Source of the DNA: Chionoecetes opilio
Lineage: Eukaryota; Arthropoda; Malacostraca; Decapoda; Majidae
Length of the DNA stretch: 64,000 nt
Direction: 5' to 3'
Assembly: GCA_016584305.1 (NCBI GenBank)
Contig: JACEEZ010025360.1
Location: forward strand, 22,501-86,500
The position numbers and the translations under genes are program-made. Each line of letters opens with the position of its first letter. Position 1 is the first letter of the stretch. Below are positions 21,594 through 32,200 of the stretch, piece after piece. The notes under the pieces were generated by a model that worked only from the letters and a program-made list of their open reading frames with translations, did not search any database and was not told where the DNA came from.

Positions 21594-21741
21594 TATATAT
21601 AATTGATACTGGAAAACTGGCATACATGCGCACTAATGGAAAATTGTTCTCCATTACAGAACATTCCGTTACAGCGAATTATCACAACGGAATATACATT
21701 TTCCGCTATAGAGAATTCCGTTACAGGGCGTTTACACTGTA

Positions 21742-22188
21742 CTAAGGGAGATACCTGTGATGGACGACGGGAAGGCCACCCTATTGTGATGTGTGCTTGT
21801 CAGTGCTTAGGAAATAGTGATTCTAGTTGTAGTGATTCTAGCTGATCTTTGGTCCTTGTTGCACTACAGATTATACAAATGGTTGCAATGTAAAGTTTGC
21901 ATACACATCTATACACACTACACACACATACATACACACATACACACACTCAAACAAACATACATACATACATACTCACACGAAAATAAATACATACATA
22001 CGCACACACATAAATACACACATACACACACTCACACAAACATAAATACATACATACATACACACACACACATACACACACACACATATACAGTTTAAAA
22101 GACACATTTGATGAAGTACTGTAGTATTAAAAGACAGGATGCAACGAGCTTGTTTCAATCCTACAAAAATACAAATAGGGATGAACGA

Positions 22189-22221
<33 letters not shown>

Positions 22222-22222
22222 A

Positions 22223-22256
<34 letters not shown>

Positions 22257-22577
22257 GAGTAGTCGTTTCTTACTATATGTGAACTACGCGGTTGCACAGG
22301 GCCCCCGAAGCCACCAAGGGCCCCCAAGTTGCCATTATTTGCTTTATTTTCAGACTCTAGCCTCTTTTCCTCTTAAAGTGCACCAGATTGATGCATGTAA
22401 ATATTAAAGGCATGCCCCCGGACCACCCTAGAGGGCTTGGAATCCCCCCACCATAGTTTTACAAAATAGGGCCCCAAACAGCATTTCGCATAGGGACTCC
22501 AAAAGGCTAGAAACGGCACTGCACACACACACACACACACACACATAGCTCTTTTCCTGTATGTTACAACTAGGTAA

Positions 22578-22647
<70 letters not shown>

Positions 22648-23330
22648 ACCTCACCATGCAGTCTGCTTAACCATCTGAAGGCTGCAACATCTGCGGGACA
22701 GAGAAACACAGACACATCAGTGGGGTCAGGGACGCAGTGATAACAAGACAGTGTTGGGCAGATAAAGAAGTCATGGGAAAAAATAGTTGTGCCATCAGAA
22801 ATTCCAGATATTAGCACGATAGGAAGAGTTATGAGTTGATGAAGACTAAGAACACAGCTATGTAGTAATATGTCAGAATGAGGTGCATGGACAGTGTCAA
22901 TGGAGGCACCTCTGCCGTGGCCAATCCCCCTTGAGGGAGTACCAGACTAGACTTTTCTTCTGTAATGATTGATGTAAAGAGATGGGATGAGCACAGTGAG
23001 TGAAATACAGCTATTATTTTTCTTGCATTAAGGAAGGAGCAAAAAATACATAAGTAAAATCATTAAAATTTTAACTTTTCACAAGAATAATGCCAAACAA
23101 AAAATGAAATGATTAAAATGTTATGTTTTCTACACAAATCATATAAAATCTACTTATTTTTTCCATGAAAAGAGAGTTTCCCTCATTCATAAATTTACAT
23201 CATCTACCAACACACCAATCCCTACATCCTCCATGCCTACAGCACCTCCACGGCGCTTCTCTTTCTTCATAAGGACATGTAAACAAAAGATAATACTCAA
23301 ATAGAAAGAATAAACCCTCCACTGTACACC
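21742..23330. repeat. CA/GT microsatellites and unassigned DNA
   Basis: (CA)n-rich blocks lie at about 21,905-22,090, 22,190-22,257 and 22,515-22,655; the H/T- or C/V-rich frames there are artefacts. Within the last block, 22,546-22,580 is a LINE 3' end (CCTGTATGTTACAACTAGGT then AAATACACAC). No Cep131 3' exon could be recognised between 22,660 and 23,330. Confidence 0.85.
22868..22950 (-). repeat. Dispersed repeat, inverted relative to 29,885-29,965
   Basis: The block GTCAGAATGAGGTGC ... CTCTGCCGTGGCCAATCCCC is the reverse complement of 29,885-29,965 with few differences. Ends are not defined. Confidence 0.7.
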
Positions 23331-23335
23331 CTGCC

Positions 23336-24600
23336 AGGCCCTCCCTCCCTGATGCACCCCTTCCCTGCCTCACTCCCTCCCTGATGCACCCCTTCCCTGC
23401 CTCACTCCCTCCCTGATGAACCCCTTCCCTGCCTCACTCCCTCCCTGATGCACCCCTTCCCTGCCTCCCTCCCTCCCTGATGAACCCCTTCCCTGCCTCA
23501 CTCCCTCCCTGATGCACCCCTTCCCTGCCTCACTCCCTCCCTGATGCACCCCTTCCCTGCCTCACTCCCTCCCTGATGCACCCCTTCCCTGCTCCTCCCT
23601 CCCTGATGCACCCCTTCCCTGATGAACCCCTTCCCTGCCTCACTCCCTCCTGATGCACCCCTTCCCTGCCTCACTCCCTCCCTGATGAACCCCTTCCCTG
23701 CCTCACTCCCTCCCTGATGCACCCCTTCCCTGCCTCCCTCCCTCCCTGATGAACCCCTTCCCTGCCTCACTCCCTCCCTGATGCACCCCTTCCCTGCCTC
23801 ACTCCCTCCCTGATGCACCCCTTCCCTGCCTCACTCCCTCCCTGATGCACCCCTTCCCTGCCTCCCTCCCTCCCTGATGCACCCCTTCCCTGATGAACCC
23901 CTTCCCTGCCTCACTCCCTCCCTGATGCACCCCTTCCCTGCCTCACTCCCTCCCTGATGCACCCCTTCCCTGCCTCCCTCCCTCCCTGATGCACCCCTTC
24001 CCTGCCTCCCTCCCTCCCTGATGCACCCCTTCCCTGCCTCCCTCCCTCCCTGATGCACCCCTTCCCTGCCTCCCTCCCTCCCTGATGCACCCCTTCCCTG
24101 CCTCCCTCCCTCCCTGATGCACCCCTTCCCTGCCTCCCTGATGCACCCCTTCCCTGCCTCCCTCCCTCCCTGATGAACCCCTTCCCTGCCTCACTCCCTC
24201 CCTGATGCACCCTTTCCCTGCCTCACTCCCTCCCTGATGCACCCCTTCCCTGCCTCACTCCCTCCCTGATGCACCCCTTCCCTGCCTCCCTCCCTCCCTG
24301 ATGAACCCCTTCCCTGCCTCACTCCTTCCCTGCCTCACTCCCTCCCTGATGCACCCCTTCCCTGCCTCCCTCCCTCCCTGATGCACCCCTTCCCTGCCTC
24401 ACTCCCTCCCTGATGCACCCCTTCCCTGCCTCCCTCCCTCCCTGATGCACCCTTTCCCTGCCTCACTCCCTCCCTGATGAACCCCTTCCCTGCCTCACTC
24501 CCTCCCTGATGCACCCTTTCCCTGCCTCACTCCCTCCCTTCCCCGCCTCACTCCCTCCCTTCCCTGCCTCACTCCCTCCCTAAGTAACCCCTCACCTGCC
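23336..24600. repeat. 32-bp minisatellite, about 38 copies
   Basis: The unit is CCCTCCCTGATGCACCCC plus TTCCCTGCCTCACT. Variants swap GCACCCC/GAACCCC and CTCACT/CTCCCT; occasional units are shortened. Because 32 is not a multiple of 3 and the unit lacks stops on the minus strand, long GGREAGKG-rich frames appear; these are artefacts. It lies just 3' of the last Cep131 exon found, so it is probably intronic or 3' of the gene. Confidence 0.95.
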
Positions 24601-24616
24601 TCCCTCCCCGCCTCAC

Positions 24617-24788
24617 CTGCTGGAGGTCGCACAGCTCCAGGTCCTGGGTGTGCAGTCTGGCCCGGAGGTACACGGTCTCCTCCTCCTTCTGGGCCAGCAG
24701 GGACTTCATCTCCAGGTAGCGGGTGCGCGCCGCCCGCTCCCCGCTGTCCATCTCATGCAGCTCTGCCTCGTAGCGATCCCGCAGGCCC
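24617..24788 (-). CDS. Cep131: Cep131 exon H (last recognised)
   Basis: Acceptor CCCCACCCCAG; completes the split Lys codon and reads GLRDRYEAELHEMDSGERAA to LELCDLQQ at donor GTGAGG, phase 0. RLRDKYEAELSELE is the vertebrate counterpart. The next exon is not visible downstream. Confidence 0.9.
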
Positions 24789-26177
24789 CTGGGGTGGGGA
24801 AAGGGGGGGTGATGGATGTGTGTGTGGGGGGGAGTGTATGTGTGTGGGTATGTAAGGTAAGATTTTCATCCTATCTAGACACTTTGCAAGTACCAACTAC
24901 AAGGTTATTGACTATACAAAGCGCCGCCACGTCAGCACGAACTAGGCGGACTCGAACCGCTGACCGAATGCACAGGGACGCTGCACATTGCGAACTCACG
25001 TCTCTACCAACCTTGCCACCCTGACGGGCTGTGTGGGTATGTGTGTGTGTGGGGGATGAAGAGGGGTGATGTATGTGTGGGGGGAAGGGGGGTGTACGTG
25101 GGGGGGAAGGGTGATGTGTGTACGTGGGGGGGAAGGGTGATGTGTGTATGCAGGGGGGGGGGGGGGGGGGTGTGATGGGTGATGTGTGTGTGTGTGTGGG
25201 AGGGGAGTGTATGTGTGGAGGATGGCTAACCTGACTACAGAAATACTAAAGCAGTGGTGTATGTAAGCAGCACACACAAATCTAAATAAAAATACGATAA
25301 TCTGGTATCAAAAGACAGGACACGACTACTAAACTCGCTGCATGTTAACTTGGCGAAAATGGAGCCCTTCACTCCCCCCTTTCAGAACGCACGGGACTGG
25401 CTGAGGTGTTGGGTGTTGGGTGAGAATGCCTTACTCCAAGTTCCGCCCTAAAGCCCCAACACCCAACACCTCAGTCAATCCCGTGGGTTCAGAAGGGGGG
25501 AGTGAAGGGACCACATTTTCGCCAACTTAACATGCGGCGGCCATAGCTTGCCTCAGACGCTGTGCACTACAATAAGGTGACTACAATGAGGGTGCAGCAC
25601 ACTCACTTGATCTTGGCGTCGGAGGTCCGTCTCTGCTCCTCCTCCCGGGCTGCCGTCTCCGCCTGGATCTCCTTGATGGCGCGCTCGATCTCCTTGTCTC
25701 TCTGCCTCTTGAGCCTCTCCCGCAGCTCTCGCTCTGCCTGCTGCCGCGCCTCAGTCTGCTGCTGCACCAACTGCTCCCGCCACTCCTTCCTGCTCCTCTC
25801 CTCACGCTCTTGTAGGCAAGCCAACTCCTCCTGAGGGTGGCGCAGGGAGAGAGGGGTTGGTAGGGTGTTGTGACTGTATTCACCTAGTTGTATTTTACAG
25901 GGCCTGAGCTACACTGGTATGGCCCTGTCTCCATAGCTAAATTTTATCATTCATCCCTAGTGCTTAAGTGTTGGGGGAAGCCACCACCCCGGGAGGCGGG
26001 TCACAAATCCCTGGCTAACACCCGGTACCCATTCACTGCTGGGTGGACAGGGGCTCGGGTTTTAAGAAGACCGCCCGTCTGTCTTCACTCCGCCCGGGGA
26101 TCGAACCCGGGACTTCTCGGTTGTGAGGTGAGCGTGCTAACCCTACACTACGGAGTACCCAAGTGTGTGTGTGTGTG

Positions 26178-26246
<69 letters not shown>

Positions 26247-29200
26247 TCAGAAAAGAAATAAAGGCTGGATCTTTGAGGGTACACAAGGAAACATTATGAT
26301 GAGGCCATACGAGCACAGCTACAGCCAGGTCAACACACCCAGACCCACACCCACTCACACCCACCCACTCACACCCCCGCCCACCCATCCAACAACACAA
26401 CAACCCCCACAACACACCCAACAACACAACACCCACACACACCTCATGTTTCCTTTGGATGCTCCTCACTTGGTCCTCCGCCTCCTCCTTCAGGCGGTCC
26501 CGCTGCCTCACCGCCTCCCGCGCCCCCGCCTCCCCCTCACCCCGCGCCTTAGAAAGGGCCGCCTGGTGCTCCTCTATCAGCGCCCTCAGGTCCTTCTCCT
26601 GCTGCCGCCGCACCCCCTCCAGCCGCGCCAGGGACAGCTGCTCACTCTGACGCATCTCCATGTCCAGCCTGGGGGAGGGGAGGGTGTGGTGAGGTGGGGG
26701 TAGGGGTGTGTGGTGGGGGAGGGAGGGAAGTAGGGGTGGGGGGGTCTCTCTCTCTCTACTTATCTATCTATCTATCTATCTATTTATCTCTATCTATCTC
26801 TATCTATCTATTTCTGTCTCTGTCATTACAGCTACCATATAATTGAATGAATTACAGGGAGGTCCCGAAGATACGAGCAGTTAGGTTCCACCTGGCATAC
26901 TCGTAAAGCGAAATCTCGTATAACGAAACACATAACTAATGGTAAAATATAAAATATAGGTTTGGTTCCAGGACCCCATCAATAAAAAAAAATAAAAAAA
27001 AAATAAACGTTTTTCAAGCTAAAATAAACTATAGCAAACACAACAAACACACAGCGTCTATATTACCCACACTGTACTACCTATTCTGTAGAAAAAGCAT
27101 TCTGAAAGAGAAAATAGCACACAAAATAACATAACTGCACATTAATTAAACATAAAACATGCATAACAAGCAAAAAAGACGTAATGTAGGGGTCGCCGCG
27201 TGATACAAGAGAAGGTAGTGTAGCGGTCCCAAGGTTGGGGCTGCACACCTGCTAATTACCCCTAAAGGTCAGGCCGCCCATATGCTTAATTACCCTTCAG
27301 GTCACGCCTTGCTAGGGGTGACCTGACTGCGGTCCCAAGGTTGGAGCCTCACACCTGGCTAATTACCACTAAATGTCAGGCCACGCCATATGCTTAATTA
27401 CCCTTCAGGTCACGGCTTGCTAGGGGTGACCTGACTGGGGTCAACCAAATCCCCCTTTGTCCAGACTGGGAGTGCTAGGGCGAGTATTTTGAAATTGATA
27501 ATTTTACTCACCCCAGTTTGAATGTCGTAGCATTGGATTTTCGATCTCGTATATTGAAAATAGACCCTAATTTACACATCTCGTATCATCGGATTCTCGT
27601 ATACCGAATGCTCGTATAACGGGACCTCCCTGTACTCTCTCTCTCTGTCAGTCAGTCAGTCAGTCAGTCTTTCTCTCCTCCTCCTCCTCCTGCCATCCCA
27701 GCCTCACCTCTGCTGCTCCCTCTCTCTCTCCCTGCGACAGGCCTCTTCCTTCTCCTCCTCACACTTCCTCTTCAGCTCCTCCTGGGCGGCCTGCTGGCTG
27801 GCGCGCTGCCTCTCCTCAGCCTCCCTCAGGGCCTCCCAGTGCTGTGCCTTCAGGAGACTCACGTCATCCCGATGCTTAACACTCAGGTCCTTCAGCTTGG
27901 TCTCCAGTCCCCGGTGAGCAGACTCCCTCAGTGTCCGGGTCTTCTGAGCGGTCCACCTCTCCCGCCGCTCCTGCTCGGCCCCGGCCAGGCGCTCCTTGAG
28001 GCCGCGCAGCTCCTGGGCGTGGCGCTCCTCCGCCGCCTTGGCCCGGTCTGCCTGCCTCCGCTCCGCCAGCTTGGTGCCCTGGTGCAGGCGCTCACACTGG
28101 GGGGGGAGGGGGGGGTTCAGCACACACACACACATGAAGTAATAATAATAATAATAAAAATGAGGTGATATCGGCAAAGAATGTGCACCATCTATGGGTA
28201 CTCCGTAGTGCAGGGGTTAGCACGCTCAAATCTCAACTGAGAAGTCCCGGGTTCGATCCCCGGGCGGAGCGGAGAAAGAAGGGCGGTCTCCTTAAAACCC
28301 GAGCCCCTGTCCACCCAGCAGTGAATGGGCACCGGGCGTTAGCCGGGGGTTGTGACCCCCCTCCCGGGGTGGTGGTTTCCCCCTACACTAAGCACTAAGG
28401 AAGTAAATAAAAAAATGTAGCTATGGAGACGGGACCACACGAGTGTAGCTCAGGCCCTGAAAAATACAACTCCGGTAGGCAGTTGTATTTTGGCGGTAGC
28501 AGAGTGGTTAGCGTCTCAGAGTGGCGTTCTCGGTGACCCAAATTAGATCCTGAGTGAGAACCATAAATCCACTTATAATTTTTCTGCACCATTGAGTGGC
28601 CTAAGAACACCCACATGCTGCCCATTAACTCTACCTTCGATTGCGAGTGCATGGGAGGACACAGAGGGGCGGCATGAGCCTCTAATCACAGGCGTTACAA
28701 ATCCTGCCTGCGCCACCACGGGCGAGAGCCAACCATCACAGCCCTCAAGTGAACCTCCAGGGCCTGCCATCCCACCCCTGGAGCTCACTGCCTACACGTG
28801 CTATAGGCATAAATGTACAAAAAAAAAAAAAAAAAGTAAATACACACCCACCCCCCCACCACACCGAACACACACCACACACCCTCACCTCCTCAGTCAA
28901 CCTCTTCTTGTCATCCATCAGCTTGCGGATCAGTTCCAGGTTCTTCTGTATCCGTGCATCCGCCTCGGCCCGCTGCCGCCGCCAGCGCTGCTCACAGGCC
29001 TGGTGGAGGTCCGGGGCTGTGGTGGGGTCCGCCTTGCACCCCTCCCCCACACACAGGCCCTCCAGCTGCCTCTCAGCCTCGGCCAGCTGCTGCAGGAGCT
29101 CCCACGACTCCCTGGGTGTGGTGGTGGTGGTGTTATTGTGGGTGGTGGCGGTAGGGGGAGGTGAAGGGGTGAAGGTAGGGAATGTAGGGGTGAAGGTAGA

Positions 29201-32200
29201 AGGGTAGGGATGGAGGGAGGGGTGAGGGAAGGGATGGAGGGAGGGAGGGGTGAGGGAAGGGGTGGAAGGAGGGGTGGAGGGAGGGGTGAGGGAAGGGGTG
29301 GAGGGAGGGGTGGAGGGAGGGGTGAGGGGTGAGGGGTGGAGAAGGGGCACTCATAACGTTCTCTAGTCACACTATGGTATTTCTTGTCCATTAAACAACC
29401 CCATCACACAATTACACTTCCCTCCATCACAATAGTAATAATGGTTATACTATTAATGAGCCAATGACAGCAGCCTAACATGTATGCAATGGCAGAGAAC
29501 TAAAGGGGACGGCCAATCAAATTCACAGTGTTTTGATATTTCCCTCTTCATGGAGTTTAGGACAGTCTGGTCTTAAGGCCGGTTCCCACCAGTCCGGTCC
29601 TACGGCCGCCGTTGCTGTTCGATGCCCAACAATGACGTCACAAAAAAGTCGACCGCACCTTGCCTTGAATAGCGGCCTTGCTTTGGCCGCCGTACAAAGA
29701 TAAAATCAAGTCATCTCTCCCGCTCGGCGGTGTCCACTCGAGCGGAGGTGCAAACTGTGCCGGTCACCACTGCAACCCCTCGAGTGGTGATGATGGTGAC
29801 GTCATTGTTGGCCGGTGCACGGCAACGGCGGCCGTAGAAGCGGACTGGTGGGAACCGGCCTTTAGTCCACACTGACGCCCGTTCCTTGGTACTCCCTCAA
29901 GGGGGATTGGCCACGGCAGAGGGTCTCCATTTACACCTGTCCACGCACCTCATTCTGACATCTTCCTATCCTCTCACTCGTACAGACCCTCTCTTTCTCA
30001 CTCACTTACTCCAACACTGCAGTTCCTTCCCATGGTAAAACAAAAAATATCCGTGTATTCCAGACGTTACTAGTGAAAACGACAGAGGAATGCAGATAGT
30101 GATGTTTTCTGGCATTGGTAAGGTGGACGGGATGGGGTGAAGGTGCTGGATAACTGTGGCATTAGTAACATGAAGGAAAAGAGTCGACTTACATAGGAAC
30201 ATAAGAACATAAGAAAGCTACAAGAGGCACTAATTCTAACAAGGCTATGCATTCTGTAATATGGAGACCAAAACTGAACCACATAGTCTTAATTATAGTG
30301 CCTTCAAACTGAGGGTAGACCCATCACAGAAAAAATGGACCCTCACCTATAACATCACAGGCGTCACTATAAAAATCCAGCCTGCGCCAGCCAACAGGCG
30401 GAGGGCCAACCATCACGTCCCTCCATAGGATAAATAGCCTACTGGCGCTATAAGCTTCAATGTAAAAAAAAGAAAAAAAGTTTGTCTTGTCAATAAAAAA
30501 CTGCCTGAGTTGTGACCCACCGTTGTGTTCCACCAGGTGCCAGCGCTCCACCAGGTCCTGGGTGAAGAGGAACACCTTCTCCACCAACACCTGCACCGCC
30601 GCCAGGGACGCGGCGCCCTCCCTCGCACCACCCGGGGGGCCACGCAGTGCCGGGCCTTTCCTCCCCTCGGCGGTGGGAGGCCGGTGGTTAGCAAGTCCCT
30701 GTCTCTCTCTGGAGGCTCACTGGCACCCTTCTCCTCGTCCTCAATCATCTGCAGGGCCTCCAGAAGGTCCTGAGAGGGCTGGGATCTGAGTGGCGGGGGT
30801 TTGTCCCGGCCGGAGAAGCGGGAGCGCATGATGAAGGTGGTGACCGCGCCGGCCCGGTAGCTGGGCAGGTCCGCCGTGCAGGAGGAGTCGGCGTAGGAGG
30901 GGCCAGGGGGCAGGGTAGGGGTGGCGTCCTGCTGCCCCGGGGCTGAGGGTGCCGGCGGGGCCCTGGAGGAGTCTGGCGAGGGGCTGTGTGTGTGACCTGC
31001 TTCCTGGGGCTGCTGAGGGCACAGCTCTAGGCACTCTTGATGTACGAGGGATGAAGGTTTATGTGGGTGGCTGGAGGTGTGTTCCCTGAGTGGTGGTGAG
31101 CTTGTGGTGTAGTCCTGGAGACTGTCTGGAGTCACTGATGGTTCCAGTAAGTAGTGGGCAGCTTCTTCCTTGCTTGCTAAAGCCTGCCTGGATGGTTCCT
31201 GTGCTCCCTGTGGGTGAGGCGAGGCCCTCAGTGCGCCTTGGAATGTGTCCTGCGTGAGGGAAGGAGACCTGCACAGGAACTGGACGGATTCTTCACCCAA
31301 ACTGGAGGACTGCCTGGCGTGGCTCTGTGCCTCCTGATGGAGGGGTGAGGAGCCCCAGGTGTGGTCTGGCACTGGCTTGGTGGGGCCGCAGGGTGAGTCC
31401 TTGCCCCCACAGGGTGTTGGGGAGGCAGCCCTGCCCCGTGTGTCCACAATGGTTCTAGGGGAGGAGGGGTCACTAAGGCTGGACTCCTCCACGATGTCCT
31501 CCAGCACACACTCTGAGGCCTCCCCGTCCAGGGCCACAGGCTCAGACCCGGCCTCAGACCCCGACAGCAAGGCCGGCTCGGGGGAGGGAGTGCCGGCCAG
31601 GGTCTGCAGGGCACTGTCCAGCAGGGAGGCACTGCGGGGGGAGTCTGCCGGGTCGTCTGAGGCCCTCAGGTCCTCCCTGCTGGATAGTCGCAGCAGCAGC
31701 TGGTGGTTCTGCTGCAGCAGCGTCTTCCACTCAGAGTCCCAGGGCAGCGTGGCGGCGGCCATCCGCTGTATGCGGCGGCCCAGACTCACCACCGTGCTCT
31801 CAGAGTCCTCGTTGGAGGTGGTGTCCGTCAGGGGCACTCGGCTGGGATCAGCCCGGCCCCTGCTGCTCCCCCAGTAGCCCCCCCCTCCCCCTGGTGAGTG
31901 GGGGGCCACGCCATACTCACACTCCCCGGCAGCAAAGGCCCTGAGGTCAGACTCACTGCTGCTGGGGGAGGGGGGAGGCAGTCCCTGGCCACTCCTGAGG
32001 TTGTAGGTGGCCCCCAGACCCTCCCCCAGGAAAGCCGACGCCTCCTTGGTGAAGGTGGCCCCGAGGTGGCCAGGCCCGGCCCCGCCCTCCTCAGGGTCAT
32101 GGCAGACCACTGTGTAGGTGGAGCCAAAACCTGCTGCTGCTGCTGCTGCCGCTGCTGCCCTCATTGAGGCCTTAGAGTGCACTGCTGCTGCTGCCGTAGT

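Larger units (their letters stand above)
20936..21739. mobile_element. pogo/Tigger-like TIR element (outer), 804 bp
   Basis: Ends CAGTGTAAACTCTCCATAAG and the inverted ...CAGGGCGTTTACACTG lie between TA dinucleotides (20,934-20,935 and 21,740-21,741). Sub-terminal motifs such as CCGCTATAGAG recur in both halves. TA duplications and CAGT starts are typical of Tc1/mariner-pogo elements. It hosts a second, nested TA-flanked element. Confidence 0.75.

Noticed and set aside
21817..22657. Several open frames over the CA/GT block
   Set aside because: Histidine/threonine or cysteine/valine repeats generated by (CA)n and (GT)n.
23336..24600. Regular repeats resembling a CRISPR array or a repetitive protein gene
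   Set aside because: Units are contiguous 32-bp copies with no unique spacers; the glycine/arginine-rich frames change phase with each unit and lie in a eukaryotic intron.
28492..28570. tRNA-Ser/Leu gene
   Set aside because: Degraded B box, shared SINE body and poly-A tail identify a SINE-2 copy.
30741..31877. Long open frames antisense to the large Cep131 exon
   Set aside because: Shadows of a GC-rich coding exon; the minus-strand frame has the splice sites and CEP131 similarity.
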